Source: Pseudomonas laurentiana (GTDB lineage: Bacteria > Pseudomonadota > Gammaproteobacteria > Pseudomonadales > Pseudomonadaceae). Taken from it: a DNA stretch of 43,077 nt. This document shows positions 1 to 9,239 of this stretch, piece after piece. A model generated the notes under the pieces. That model was given only the letters and a program-made list of their open reading frames with translations, ran no database searches and had not been told where the DNA came from. Position 1 is the first letter of the stretch; the number at the start of each line of letters is the position of its first letter. The stretch is from assembly GCF_014648275.1 (NCBI RefSeq), contig NZ_BMQU01000028.1, positions 1 to 43,077 on the forward strand, given 5' to 3'. The position numbers and the translations under genes were made by a program.

Positions 1-435
1 TGCAGCGCTCGACTGCACGGTGGCAATGGCGTTGCCGGCGTAGATCGGACGCTTGAAGGTGTCCGCCGACTCAACCGAGATGATCTCGGAGATCTGATCG
101 ACGTCCAGCAGCGCGGCGACCCGCGGCAGGATGTTCTTGCCGTTGGAGGTTGCAGGTGCCAGCACGTGGCTATAGCCCTTGCCGATCTCGGCAACCAGCA
201 GTGCAACGTTCTCTGGCAACTGGTGCGCGTAAGCAGCGTTGTCGGCAATCAGCACCTTGCTGACGCCAGCGATGTTTGCAGCGGCTTGCGCTACCGCGCC
301 AACGCCTTGGCCGGCAACCAGCACGTGGATATCACCACCGATTTTCGCGGCAGCGGCGACGGTGTTCAGGGTCGCCGGGGCAACGGCAGCGTTTTCCGGC
401 CCCTGCAGGATTTCAGCAATAACCAGAATAGCCAT
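1..435 (-). CDS. etfA: Electron transfer flavoprotein alpha subunit, 3' end outside window
   Basis: EtfA forms with EtfB the soluble FAD-containing heterodimer that takes electrons from acyl-CoA and other flavin dehydrogenases and passes them to ETF:ubiquinone oxidoreductase. About 145 N-terminal residues are visible (begins MAILVIAEI), in the alpha/beta nucleotide-fold part of the family. The C-terminal FAD-binding half lies beyond the left edge, so the gene is cut by the window rather than broken. The start codon overlaps the etfB stop by one base (TGATG), so the two are translationally coupled in the order etfB-etfA. An ETF-ubiquinone oxidoreductase gene, a frequent neighbour in Pseudomonas, is not seen within the window. 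Confidence 0.95.
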   Translation of the reverse strand, partial: MAILVIAEILQGPENAAVAPATLNTVAAAAKIGGDIHVLVAGQGVGAVAQAAANIAGVSKVLIADNAAYAHQLPENVALLVAEIGKGYSHVLAPATSNGKNILPRVAALLDVDQISEIISVESADTFKRPIYAGNAIATVQSSAA

Positions 436-1184
436 CAGATCACCTTCGCTTCAGTTTTCAGTTTCTCGACCAGTTCAGCCACCGACTTGACCTTGATACC
501 CGCGCTTCGGCTAGCGGGAGCTTCAACGCGCAGGATCTGTTGGGTAGAGGCAGTTGAAACGCCCAAGGCGCTCGGGGTAACGGTTTCAAGCGGCTTCTTC
601 TTGGCCTTCATGATGTTCGGCAAGGACGCGTAGCGTGGCTCGTTCAGGCGCAGGTCGGTGGTGACGATAGCGGGCAGGTTCAGCGCAACGGTCTGCAGGC
701 CACCGTCGATTTCACGGGTGACGTTGACCTTGTCACCGGCGACTTCAAGCTTGGACGCGAAAGTGCCCTGAGCGAACCCGCTCAGCGCAGCCAGCATCTG
801 GCCGGTCTGGTTGTTGTCGCTGTCGATGGCCTGCTTGCCGAGGATCACCAGCTGAGGCTGTTCTTTATCGACAACGGCCTTGAGCAGTTTGGCCACGGCC
901 AGGGCGTTGAGCGCTTCGTCGGCCTCGACCAGGACGGCGCGGTCGGCGCCCAGCGCCAGCGCGGTACGCAGTTGCTCCTGGGCCGTGCTCGGGCCGATGG
1001 TGACGACGACGATCTCGCTCGCCAGGCCTTTTTCCTTCAGGCGTACGGCTTCTTCCACGGCAATTTCGCAGAAGGGGTTCAGGGCCATTTTCACGTTAGT
1101 CAGGTCGACGCCGGAGTTGTCCGCCTTGACGCGAACCTTGACGTTGTAATCGACCACTCGTTTGACGCTTACCAGCACTTTCAT
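435..1184 (-). CDS. etfB: Electron transfer flavoprotein beta subunit
   Basis: EtfB, 249 residues, binds AMP and pairs with EtfA. The protein begins [19 protein letters not shown], the classical beta-subunit N-terminus, and contains the [13 protein letters not shown] segment typical of the family. An in-frame ATG four codons upstream exists, but the chosen ATG has a GGAGAG ribosome-binding site at good spacing and matches the normal family start. It is the first gene of an etfBA operon. The 280 bases upstream, up to the AraC gene, should hold its promoter, but no convincing -10/-35 pair could be picked by eye. Confidence 0.96.
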   Translation of the reverse strand: MKVLVSVKRVVDYNVKVRVKADNSGVDLTNVKMALNPFCEIAVEEAVRLKEKGLASEIVVVTIGPSTAQEQLRTALALGADRAVLVEADEALNALAVAKLLKAVVDKEQPQLVILGKQAIDSDNNQTGQMLAALSGFAQGTFASKLEVAGDKVNVTREIDGGLQTVALNLPAIVTTDLRLNEPRYASLPNIMKAKKKPLETVTPSALGVSTASTQQILRVEAPASRSAGIKVKSVAELVEKLKTEAKVI

Positions 1185-1422
1185 AGCGCTCTCCAAAGGC
1201 GGTGCATCGTGATAGCGGGCAGTGACGGCTGCAGTGTGCCGCCCCGCGTGGATCGCGAATCAGATCGCGGTGGGTGGTGCCGACAGCATGAGTCGGGCAG
1301 GCGTTCGTTGATGTGTTTCAGGGCCGCAGCAGCACTGCCGTGGCGCCGTTTACGATACCGACGCCCCGGTTGTGTCCGAATCGTCCGTTCGGATCAGGTC
1401 AGGCCTTGTTTTCTGCGGCAAT

Positions 1423-1452
1423 GCCGCCGCCAGCAGGTGGCGGCGTGGCCTG
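1423..1452 (-). terminator. GC-rich hairpin downstream of the AraC gene
   Basis: Inverted repeat with arms around GCCGCCGCC and GGTGGCGGC, just after the end of the minus-strand AraC gene. It lacks a clear U-run on either strand, so it is at best a weak or factor-assisted terminator separating the hydantoinase-type operon from etfBA. The rest of 1185-1465 shows no gene. Confidence 0.4.
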
Positions 1453-1465
1453 TTTCAGTGCCTTT

Positions 1466-2431
1466 TCAGTGAGGGTGCCCGCTTGCCGCGGCGCGTACTT
1501 CCTTGGCGGTGCAAGCGAAGCGCTGGCGGAAGCTGCGGGCAAATTGAGCCTGATCGCTGAAGCCCCAACGCATGGCCAGTTCGCCGATGGACAAGTGGCA
1601 ATAGGGGTCGTGCAGGTCTCTGTGCACCGCTTCAAGACGGCGTAGACGGATCCATTCGCTGAGGCTGTAGGGGGTGGCCGTGAACAGTTTGTGCAGATAG
1701 CGCACCGACAGCTTGCAGGCGTCAGCGATCATCTGTGGGGCGAGGTCCGGGTTGCCCAGCTGTTGCTCAACGTAGTGTTCAATACGCTGCAAATGCAAGG
1801 CCGCCAGGCTTGAGCTTTCACTGTTGAGTACCCGCTGGTCATCGCGTAGTGCCATCAGCAAGGTTGAGAGCGCTTGCTCCAGCAGCATATGGCGGGCGGT
1901 ATCGTCGCATTCATCGAAGCGTGCCGCACACATTGCCAGTTGGTCGACGAAGATCCTCCCCAGCCCGCGTTTGGCATCGAAGCACAGGCGGGTATAACGT
2001 TCGGCGCCGCGCAGTTGACCATGCAGGGCACGTTCGGGAAGCTTGAACACCCACAGGTCGTTGTCGCTGGCGTAGTGAAAGCGGTAGGGCGCATCACCGC
2101 GCTCGAAGATAAACCCGCCAGGCTGGCAGTGCAGTACGCGGCCGTCCTGTTCGAAGTGCACCTCACTGCGGCGCGGTACCGTGACCAGGTAGCACGCTTC
2201 GCGGTCTTCACTGACCTGGGCCTTGCTGCGCGAGTAACCCAGTTGGGTGGAGCGCAGCCGTGACAGGGTCAACGCGGTGCTCTGGGTTTCCCAGACTTGC
2301 AGGCTGCCACTGAAGCGTGCGCCAGGATCGAAATTCAGGGACAGCGGGAAGTAGGTGCTGCCAATCGCCGCTGCCCAACGTGCCTGGCGTTCGCTGTTGG
2401 GCCAATAGCGGCTGCTGAGTGTGATTGCCAT
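1466..2431 (-). CDS. AraC-family transcriptional regulator
   Basis: 321-residue regulator with an N-terminal AraC-binding-like (FeaR/AraC_binding_2 type) domain and a C-terminal double helix-turn-helix over about the last 100 residues (YLHKLFTATPYSLSEWIRLRRL region, then GELAMRWGFSDQAQFARSFR), the canonical AraC DNA-binding pattern. The start is the ATG giving MAITLSSRY, preceded by GAGGA; a longer reading has no such support. It is the last gene of a minus-strand operon after the HyuA/HyuB-type genes, so the regulator is probably co-transcribed with its targets. From memory, an AraC regulator (OplR) sits beside the lactam-hydrolase genes oplBA in P. putida KT2440. Identity with OplR is an inference, not shown here. 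Confidence 0.9.
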   Translation of the reverse strand: MAITLSSRYWPNSERQARWAAAIGSTYFPLSLNFDPGARFSGSLQVWETQSTALTLSRLRSTQLGYSRSKAQVSEDREACYLVTVPRRSEVHFEQDGRVLHCQPGGFIFERGDAPYRFHYASDNDLWVFKLPERALHGQLRGAERYTRLCFDAKRGLGRIFVDQLAMCAARFDECDDTARHMLLEQALSTLLMALRDDQRVLNSESSSLAALHLQRIEHYVEQQLGNPDLAPQMIADACKLSVRYLHKLFTATPYSLSEWIRLRRLEAVHRDLHDPYCHLSIGELAMRWGFSDQAQFARSFRQRFACTAKEVRAAASGHPH

Positions 2432-2526
2432 GGCCGATCCTCGTGTCTTTTTTATTGTGAGGACGGTGCCGGGGGTAGGCCCCCGGCACCGTTGGTTTGC
2501 CATAATTTGCCAATGCTTACCTAAGG

Positions 2527-4617
2527 TCAATCACTGGGCGTCAGCCGGTAGGTTGCAGAAGGCGCCAGGGTGGCTTGCCAGCCCGGTGGCACGACGATGT
2601 TGGTCGTCGCTTCCTCGATCACACATGGGCCTTGGACCGTGTGCCCGGCTTGCAGCCGATCACCGTTGTACACAGGGGTTTCCTGCCAGGCGTCTTGCGC
2701 GTCGAAGAGCATGGCCCGGTGAGCGATCGGGCTGGCCGGATCAAGGTTGGCCTGCACCGGCAGTTCCGGCATCGGTGGCCGTTGCAGGCGGGCGATCACC
2801 GAGCACTCCAGGTTGACCAGCTCTGCCGGGCTGTCCGGTTCGCTGTAGGAGAAAAGTGCCTTGTGTCGCTCATGGAACGCCGTGCGCAAGGCCTGAAGGC
2901 GCTCAAGGTCCAGTTGATCGCAGTCCAGCTCGACACTGCATTCGTGGACCTGGCCCAGGTAGCGAATCTCCAGGTTGTACAGGCACTCGACCGCATTACC
3001 CGCACTGAAACCATCGTCGCGCAGGTTGTTCAGGCCGCGTTCGCGCAGGTTGCGCAGGGTTTGGTTGAGCAGTGGCAGGTTCACCAGGTCGTCATCCAGG
3101 CGCATCGGCAAGGTGCTCAGTTGGTCGTAGCGGATGTCCGAGAGGATCTGCCCGAATGCGCACAGGCCCGAGGCGACTTTAGGGATCAGTACCACTTTGC
3201 TGCCGATCTCTTCGGCCAGGCGCATGACGTGCATGCCCGCTGCGCCACCGGCGCCGATCAGGGCAAAGTCACGGGGGTCGTAACCGCGTTCGACCGATAC
3301 CCGGCGAATGCCGCTGACCATGTTCAGGTTGACCAGGGTGATGATGCCGATGGCCGCCCGCTCGACGCTGATGCCCAGCGGTTCGGCGATCTTGTGGCGA
3401 ATGGCATCAATCGCTGCTTGTCGGTTCAGGCGGATACTGCCGCCCAGCAGGGCACCATCGGCCAGATAGCCCAGCGCCAGGTTGGCGTCGGTGACGGTCG
3501 GTTCGACGCCACCTTTGCCATAACAGACCGGGCCAGGGTTGGCGCCGGCACTGCGTGGGCCAACCTGCAACATGCCAAAGTCGTCCAGGTACGCAATCGA
3601 ACCGCCGCCGGCGCCGAGGGTTTCGACCTGGATCATCGGTACGCCAATACGGTAGCGCAGGAAGTCGGTGTCTTTGCTGAAGTTGGTTCGCCCGGACTTG
3701 CTCAGCGTGATATCGAACGAGGTGCCGCCCATGTCCACGGTGATCACGTTGTCGATGCCGAACGGCGCGGCCACGCACAGCCCGGCTTGTGGTGCGGACG
3801 CCGGGCCGGAGTTGATTGCATTGACCGCACGTTCGCGCATTACCACACCCGGCGCCAGGCCACCGTTGGACTGGAAGTAGCGGGTGGGTTGTTGCGCGCC
3901 GAGCTCTTCGAACAGCGCATCGATCCGTTCGATGTAGCGGCCCATGACCGGGCTCAGGTAGGCGTTGACCACGGTGGTCGAGGTCCGGGTGTACTCACGA
4001 ATCTGTGGGAATACCTCGTTGCCGGTGCACACGAACACGTGGGGCAGGGCTTCACGGACCATGGCTGCGGCACGTTGCTCATGGCTGGGGTTGCGCACCG
4101 ACCAGACGAACGAGATGGCCACGGCCTTGACGTCCTGCTCGCGGAAGTACTCGATGGCTTCACGGATGGCGTCTTCGTCAAGCGGGCTGTACTCGCTGCC
4201 ATCACTGAGGATGCGGCCACCGACAGGGCGGCGTAGATGGCGCGGTACCAGCATGTGCGCCGGCGGGTAGCTGGCATCGTAGCGATGGCCATCCTCCTTG
4301 TGGCCCAGGCGGATCTCCAGGCTGTCTTCATGGCCGTCGGTGCACAGCAGGCCGACCTTGACGCCGGTTTTTTCGATCAGGGCATTGAGGGCCACGGTGG
4401 TGCCGTTGATGCACAGGTCGCAGTCGGCAATGATCTGTGCCGGCGTGCGGCCGATGGCGTCAGCGATTTGCGCCAGGCCATTACGGATGGCGAGGGTGCC
4501 GTCCTGTGGCGTCGAAGGGGCTTTGAACAACTGAACGTTGCCACTGCGGTCAGCGAGGATGAAGTCGGTGAAGGTGCCGCCGGCGTCGATGCCCAGGCGA
4601 TATTGCTGCTTAGTCAT
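2527..4617 (-). CDS. hyuA: Hydantoinase A/oxoprolinase-type subunit (candidate lactamase subunit)
   Basis: 696-residue large subunit of the ATP-dependent hydantoinase/5-oxoprolinase family, which couples ATP hydrolysis to opening of cyclic amide rings. The N-terminal nucleotide-binding signature LGIDAGGTFTDF is at residues 8-19 and a second, DMGGTSFD, at about 295-302; the C-terminus is the usual beta-rich domain. The start giving MTKQQYRLGID was chosen because it places the phosphate loop at the normal distance. An upstream ATG at 4653, overlapping the end of the B-subunit gene, is possible. Members act on N-methylhydantoin, acetone, acetophenone, 5-oxoproline or lactams, so the substrate cannot be read from sequence. 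The context (5-aminovalerate/glutarate genes next door) favours a lactam such as 2-piperidone. The symbol is the family name only. Confidence 0.9.
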   Translation of the reverse strand: MTKQQYRLGIDAGGTFTDFILADRSGNVQLFKAPSTPQDGTLAIRNGLAQIADAIGRTPAQIIADCDLCINGTTVALNALIEKTGVKVGLLCTDGHEDSLEIRLGHKEDGHRYDASYPPAHMLVPRHLRRPVGGRILSDGSEYSPLDEDAIREAIEYFREQDVKAVAISFVWSVRNPSHEQRAAAMVREALPHVFVCTGNEVFPQIREYTRTSTTVVNAYLSPVMGRYIERIDALFEELGAQQPTRYFQSNGGLAPGVVMRERAVNAINSGPASAPQAGLCVAAPFGIDNVITVDMGGTSFDITLSKSGRTNFSKDTDFLRYRIGVPMIQVETLGAGGGSIAYLDDFGMLQVGPRSAGANPGPVCYGKGGVEPTVTDANLALGYLADGALLGGSIRLNRQAAIDAIRHKIAEPLGISVERAAIGIITLVNLNMVSGIRRVSVERGYDPRDFALIGAGGAAGMHVMRLAEEIGSKVVLIPKVASGLCAFGQILSDIRYDQLSTLPMRLDDDLVNLPLLNQTLRNLRERGLNNLRDDGFSAGNAVECLYNLEIRYLGQVHECSVELDCDQLDLERLQALRTAFHERHKALFSYSEPDSPAELVNLECSVIARLQRPPMPELPVQANLDPASPIAHRAMLFDAQDAWQETPVYNGDRLQAGHTVQGPCVIEEATTNIVVPPGWQATLAPSATYRLTPSD

Positions 4618-4656
4618 GGTAAAAGTCTCTGCATTGCTCAAGGGGCGGGGCATCAA

Positions 4657-6402
4657 TCACTGTGCGGCGCGGATGGCGTGTGTCGCGGCTTCGTCGAGGT
4701 TGCCGTTGCTGTCGAGCACCACGCCGTATTCCAGGCGGGCACCTTCAGGCGACACCAGGCCGTTCAGCACGTCGTTCAGTACCGTCGCGACAGGCCGGCG
4801 CATCGGGTTGCCGTAACCCCCTCCGCCTGGGTTGACGTTGATGACCCGTTCGCCCGGTTGGGCGGTCAGCAGTGCGTTGTAGGTAAAGTGCGCCTCTTCG
4901 CCGTCGACCTTGCGGTGGATCAGGCGGCCAAGTTTGGGTTCGAGCAAGACGTTGGTCGCACCGGCAGCACCTGCGGTTGGCAACTGTCGGCCTTCGCCGA
5001 AACCCACTACGGTCATGGCATGGTTCAGCGGCTCGATTTCGATGCGCGTGCCCGAGCCACCTCTGAATTCACCGGCGCCACCGCTGTCGGTCATCAGGCT
5101 GTAGCGATGGATCAACACCGGGTAGGAGTACTCCAGCAGCTCAATATCACCGGACATCAGCGCCCCGAAGCAGCACAGCGGGCCACAGGCCGGCCAGCCA
5201 TCCATTTCCTTGTTTGCACCGGCGCCGGAAATGATCGAGGCCAGCACCATGGTCACGTACTCGTCGTTGCCGTTACGCGGGTCGTGCCCGGCAATGTTGA
5301 TGCCGCTGGCGTGGCCCCAGGAGGCGGTGACGCGCTCCGGTGCGGCTTGCTCGAGCGCCTGACGCACGGCGTCGGCGAGGGTTTCCATGGGTGTGGTGGT
5401 GCTGTTGACGTGGGGGGCGGGTTCCTGCGCGTTGCACAGGGTGCCGGGTGGCCCGAGGTCGACGCTGACACAGCGGTAGAGCCCTTCGTTGTAGGGCGGT
5501 GGCACCTGGGCAAACATCATCAACCCCAGGTACACCCCGGAGACCGAGTTGCCGGCATAGGAGTTGATGAAGTAAGGCACCTGTGGCGGGCTTTCGATCA
5601 ACACGTGGGCTTCGTCGCCGCGAATTTCCACCTGGGCGGTGATCGACAGCTGGCCCAGGCCATGGCCTGAGTCCTCAAGTACCGCCGTACCGCTGTAGAC
5701 ACCGTCAGGAACGTCACGCAGCAAGGCACGCATATGGCGGTCAGCCATGTCTTTCAACTCGGCGATACAGGCGCGGACCTGCTCCACGCCGTAACGGTCG
5801 AGCAGCTCGATCAAGTGCCGTTCGCCGACACTGCAGGCGCCGTATTGAGCATTCAGATCACCTTCCTGGTAAGCCCGGGCGCGCATGTTGGTCAGCAACA
5901 GGTTGATGACGTCTTCGCGGCGCTGGCCTTTGGACCACAGCTTCACGGGCGGAATGCGCAGGCCTTCGGCGTAGATCTCCTTGGCGTCCGGGTTGTAGCC
6001 GGCCGGCACCGGGCCACCGATGTCGGTCAGGTGGCCTTTGCAGACCGTCCAGAACACCAGTTCCCCTTTGTAGAAAACCGGCTTGTACATGCAGCAGTCG
6101 AGAATATGACTGCCGTTGTAGGCAGGGTCGTTGTGATAGATCACGTCGCCTTCGAGGATGTCATCGCCAAAGAAGCCGGCAACGCACTTCATCGCGGGGA
6201 TCAGCGACCCCAGGTGTATGGGAATGTCCTGGCCTTGCAGGATCATTTCCGGCAGGTGGTCGAAGAGGGCGTTGGAATAGTCGTGTGCCAGGTTGAAAAC
6301 ACTCGAACGGCCGGTTTTTTCCAGCGTCAGGGTCATTTCCCGCTGCGCGGTTTCGAGTGCGCCTCGCACGACGGCCAGGGTGATCGGATCTACTGTACTC
6401 AT
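4657..6402 (-). CDS. hyuB: Hydantoinase B/oxoprolinase-type subunit (candidate lactamase subunit)
   Basis: 581-residue HyuB-family subunit, partner of the adjacent HyuA-type protein. It begins MSTVDPITLAVVRGALETA, a typical family N-terminus, and carries the conserved metal-site region HDYSNALFDHLPEM, the HVNSTTTPMETLADAVRQAL segment and a glycine-rich C-terminal stretch (NPGGGGYGNPMRRP). A GGTGA ribosome-binding site precedes the ATG. The B gene comes before the A gene, separated by 39 bases or fewer depending on the A start, so the two should be made in equal amounts. Hydantoinase, oxoprolinase, acetone carboxylase-like and lactamase members all look like this; assignment to 2-piperidone or caprolactam is inferred from neighbours. 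Confidence 0.9.
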   Translation of the reverse strand: MSTVDPITLAVVRGALETAQREMTLTLEKTGRSSVFNLAHDYSNALFDHLPEMILQGQDIPIHLGSLIPAMKCVAGFFGDDILEGDVIYHNDPAYNGSHILDCCMYKPVFYKGELVFWTVCKGHLTDIGGPVPAGYNPDAKEIYAEGLRIPPVKLWSKGQRREDVINLLLTNMRARAYQEGDLNAQYGACSVGERHLIELLDRYGVEQVRACIAELKDMADRHMRALLRDVPDGVYSGTAVLEDSGHGLGQLSITAQVEIRGDEAHVLIESPPQVPYFINSYAGNSVSGVYLGLMMFAQVPPPYNEGLYRCVSVDLGPPGTLCNAQEPAPHVNSTTTPMETLADAVRQALEQAAPERVTASWGHASGINIAGHDPRNGNDEYVTMVLASIISGAGANKEMDGWPACGPLCCFGALMSGDIELLEYSYPVLIHRYSLMTDSGGAGEFRGGSGTRIEIEPLNHAMTVVGFGEGRQLPTAGAAGATNVLLEPKLGRLIHRKVDGEEAHFTYNALLTAQPGERVINVNPGGGGYGNPMRRPVATVLNDVLNGLVSPEGARLEYGVVLDSNGNLDEAATHAIRAAQ

Positions 6403-6482
6403 GGGTCACCAAGAATCTTGTTGTTATCTGGGTGGGGTAGGACGGATGCCTGACCCACGACACAAAGCTACGCGTACCTTGA

Positions 6483-6500
6483 GGCGGCAAGCTTGTCGCC
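6483..6500. promoter_or_regulatory. Near-perfect palindrome in porin-hyuB gap
   Basis: 18-base palindrome GGCGGCAAGCTTGTCGCC (one G-T pair) in the 141-base gap between the outer-membrane protein gene and hyuB. It may be an operator or an mRNA hairpin. There is no independent evidence for either, and AraC proteins usually bind direct rather than inverted repeats. Confidence 0.3.
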
Positions 6501-6543
6501 GCGTGCACTGTTTTTTGATACTGAGAGCACTGGTACGGGGGGG

Positions 6544-7722
6544 TTAGAAGTAGTAGCCGATGTTGGTGTAAAGCTGGTTCTCCCATTGATTGCTGCCGCC
6601 GGCGCCCAGGCTTTGGGTAAAGCTGCTGCCTCCGATGTACGGATCGTTCTTGCCGTGCAGCCACTCCACCGCTATCCAGAGGTCCTTGAGTGAGAACGAC
6701 GTACCAAGGATGAAACGCTGGGAGTCATGGAATGCACTGTCGCGCTTATCGAAGAGGCTGTAGTTGCCGTACAGCTTGATGCCCGAAAACCAACCGTAGT
6801 TTCCAGCGATGTCATAGCTGAGGTCGGTCACATACAGGTCACCCTTTGCCGCAACGTTGAATGTCGCGTCATAGCTGCCGAACGTGACGTATTGATCGTT
6901 ACCAGGGTTTCTCGGCGTCATGTCCTGTCGTGTGGCTTGCAGTTGAACGCCCCACGGACCGTTCTTGCCCAGGTAGTGCACAGCCACGGCGTTACGTCGA
7001 CCGCTGTCATGGGTGTCGCGGTTCTCCAGCTCCGAGGTGAGTACCGATGCGCCGAGCTCAGACTGCCAGTTGCCGAGCTTCAGGTTGCGGGCCAGGCGCC
7101 CGACGAGAATGTTGCGCTCCTGGTTGTTGCTGCCGTCTGCCACATAGGCGTCGGTCTTGGCGACGCTGGTCGAGTAGGTACGTCCACCGCGGCTGGTGCC
7201 CTGGCCTTGATCAATCGGACGCAGGTAATAGCCGGCCTGCAGGTTCCAGTCCGGGGTGCTCTGGATGTACTTGATGCCCAGGTCCTGAATGTCCTCCAAC
7301 CCGATCACATTGCCCAGCGACTCAAAGAAGGGGCTGCCAAAGTAGGGCTGCAAGCCAAACGGAATGTGGTTCAGGCCGACCTGGACCTGCTGCGAGTCGT
7401 TGAACTTGTAGCCCAGCCAGGCATATTCAGGGAAAGAGATGTCGCCGATGCTGTCTGTGTACGAAAAGGGATAGGCATCTCCGTAGAAGCGGTATTTCGC
7501 AGCGCCAATCCAACTGCTGGAGGTGTAGGTGGCCGTCAGGAAAAACGTATCGAAACTGATTTTTTCCAGGTCTTGATCCGGGTCGTAGTCAACGCGAGCA
7601 CGGATGGCGCCGCCAATGTCCAGGTTTTCATTGATGGCCACGGCAAAGGCAGGAGCGCCGTACAGCGTCACCAGTTGTGCAAAAACTGCAGCCGTCACCG
7701 TGCGATAGTTCACTGAACGCAT
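6544..7722 (-). CDS. Outer-membrane beta-barrel porin-like protein
   Basis: 392-residue protein with an N-terminal signal peptide (hydrophobic stretch TVTAAVFAQLVTLYGAPAFA) followed by alternating-hydrophobicity strands rich in aromatic girdle residues. It ends in NIGYYF: the C-terminal Phe is the BAM-recognition signature of outer-membrane barrels. It is not a typical OprD sequence and the exact family was not recognised. The ATG chosen (MRSVNYRTV) has AAGGA eight bases upstream; a longer reading would put extra residues before the signal peptide. Its position between the permease and the HyuB/HyuA genes suggests it lets the operon's substrate across the outer membrane, which is an inference. 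Confidence 0.82.
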   Translation of the reverse strand: MRSVNYRTVTAAVFAQLVTLYGAPAFAVAINENLDIGGAIRARVDYDPDQDLEKISFDTFFLTATYTSSSWIGAAKYRFYGDAYPFSYTDSIGDISFPEYAWLGYKFNDSQQVQVGLNHIPFGLQPYFGSPFFESLGNVIGLEDIQDLGIKYIQSTPDWNLQAGYYLRPIDQGQGTSRGGRTYSTSVAKTDAYVADGSNNQERNILVGRLARNLKLGNWQSELGASVLTSELENRDTHDSGRRNAVAVHYLGKNGPWGVQLQATRQDMTPRNPGNDQYVTFGSYDATFNVAAKGDLYVTDLSYDIAGNYGWFSGIKLYGNYSLFDKRDSAFHDSQRFILGTSFSLKDLWIAVEWLHGKNDPYIGGSSFTQSLGAGGSNQWENQLYTNIGYYF

Positions 7723-7760
7723 GTGTATGTCCTTGGGTCTTATTGTTGTTTTAGGCGCGT

Positions 7761-7794
7761 AAAAAAGCCGAACCGCAGTCATCCCGCGGCTCGG
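7761..7794 (-). terminator. Intrinsic terminator/attenuator inside the hydantoinase-type operon
   Basis: On the minus strand CCGAGCCGC and GCGGTTCGG pair (9 bp with one G-U, nine-base loop) and are followed by C and six T. It lies 50 bases after the permease stop and about 40 bases before the porin start, so it would end or attenuate transcripts from the permease gene before they reach porin-hyuB-hyuA-araC. A second small perfect hairpin (CTTTCAG/CTGAAAG, 7807-7823) lies just upstream of it. Confidence 0.65.
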
Positions 7795-7843
7795 GGAGGT
7801 AAAGCGCTTTCAGGTGCTGAAAGGGGAAGGCGTGACGTGGCGG

Positions 7844-9205
7844 TCAGGAACAGTGCGGTCGCACGAACCAGCTACGCTTGGCACTGTTGAGCAACAGCCA
7901 ATAGGCCGCAAAGGCACTGATGAACGTCACCGGTGCAGAGCAGGTGGAGAGCGTGGTGCTGCCCGAATTGAGCAAGAGAATCCCAATCCCGGCGGCGAAG
8001 AACCAGGCGCCAAGGCCGCATGGGTTGATGGCGCTGACACGTTCCAGTTCATACTCGATCTTACCGTCGAACAACTGGTGGTACTTGGGCGAGAAAATAT
8101 GCGCCAGTGCAATCGCCACCCATGCCACGACAAAGATGCTCTGGTAGGCCAACGCCTGCAGGATGTAGTCGAACACGTTCAAGCGCATCAGTGCGTAGAC
8201 CACTGCACCCACGGCGACGGCCCAGGCGATGTAAGGCACCCTGGCCAAGCCCAGGCGGCCAAAGAAGGCTTGCATGTTGGTCGCCGCCAGGAAGAAGTTG
8301 GCCGAGTTGATACGGGTTTGACTTACCCAGACGAAAATCAGGCCCCACACCCCCATCAGCTCGACGATCGCCTTCACCACCGAAACCTCTGTCAGCCCGC
8401 CTGGCGTGGGAATTGTTCCGGCAATAAAGATCCCTACCAGGCCGTTGATGAGAAAGGTAAAGGTGTAGAACGGCAGGCCGAAGTTGAATCGGCTGTGGAA
8501 GGAGGCATCCTGTTTACGACCGAACCGGGCATAGTCCCAGGTGTACATCATCAGGATCCACACGCCCATGAAGTAGCTGAAACACTGCCACCAGCCGTTT
8601 TCCACCGGGCCGCTTGCCGGCCCCATGTGCAACCATGCCGAGCTGTAGCCGTATTCGGCGATGGTCATGACGACCAGCGCAACCAGGCCGATCAGGTAAA
8701 ACGGCAGCAGCACCCCGTTGAGCTTGTCCATCCAGTTCTGCACGCTGCCGAATATCAACGGCACGCTGTACAGCACCACCAGCAGGTAGGCCTGATTCAG
8801 TGACATCGACGACACGTAGTCATGGATGGCAATGGCAATGACCGAACCTTCGAAGACGCTGTAGTAGATTGCCGTGGCGAAGAAAATCAATGTGGCAAGG
8901 GTTGCACCGGTTCGCCCGAACAACACCCGGGAAAAGAGCGCTACCGAAAGCCCGGTCTTCATTGCATAGCGGGAAATGACGGCGTTGATCGCGGCATAGG
9001 TAATGACCGATAACACCAGACCGATAATGGCCTGTTGGGTGCCGAAGGTCATGGCCAGTGTGGCAGAGACCACTAGCCAGAACATTGCGCTGCAGATGCC
9101 CCACCAGGCCATCGTTAGCGAGAGCCTACTGAGGCGGTGCGTGTCGGGAACGGCAAAGGCTGTGCAGTCGGTACTGTCGACCTGTTTGGGGATGGGTGTG
9201 GCCAT
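7844..9205 (-). CDS. NCS1-family nucleobase/hydantoin-type permease
   Basis: 453-residue inner-membrane transporter with about twelve hydrophobic segments. Sequence features fit the nucleobase:cation symporter-1 family (cytosine, allantoin, hydantoin permeases): a first helix with LTMAWWGICSAMFWLVVSA, the YAMKTGLSVALFSRVLFG loop, and WDYARFGR after the fifth or sixth helix. The start MATPIPKQ was chosen because it has a purine-rich AGAGAAG upstream and avoids a non-family leader. It is the first gene of the operon running to the AraC gene, so it is the likely cytoplasmic importer for the ring compound cleaved by HyuA/HyuB. Purine, pyrimidine, hydantoin or lactam are all possible substrates. 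Confidence 0.88.
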   Translation of the reverse strand: MATPIPKQVDSTDCTAFAVPDTHRLSRLSLTMAWWGICSAMFWLVVSATLAMTFGTQQAIIGLVLSVITYAAINAVISRYAMKTGLSVALFSRVLFGRTGATLATLIFFATAIYYSVFEGSVIAIAIHDYVSSMSLNQAYLLVVLYSVPLIFGSVQNWMDKLNGVLLPFYLIGLVALVVMTIAEYGYSSAWLHMGPASGPVENGWWQCFSYFMGVWILMMYTWDYARFGRKQDASFHSRFNFGLPFYTFTFLINGLVGIFIAGTIPTPGGLTEVSVVKAIVELMGVWGLIFVWVSQTRINSANFFLAATNMQAFFGRLGLARVPYIAWAVAVGAVVYALMRLNVFDYILQALAYQSIFVVAWVAIALAHIFSPKYHQLFDGKIEYELERVSAINPCGLGAWFFAAGIGILLLNSGSTTLSTCSAPVTFISAFAAYWLLLNSAKRSWFVRPHCS

Positions 9206-9239
9206 GGCTCTTCTCTTTATTGTTGTATGAAGAGTCGTG

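Noticed and set aside
2575-4236. Long plus-strand open frame opposite the hyuA-type gene
   Set aside because: Antisense shadow of a G+C-rich gene. The protein shows no family pattern, and the opposite strand is an unmistakable HyuA-type sequence. The same applies to long frames opposite the aminotransferase, permease, davT, davD, lhgO and gor genes.
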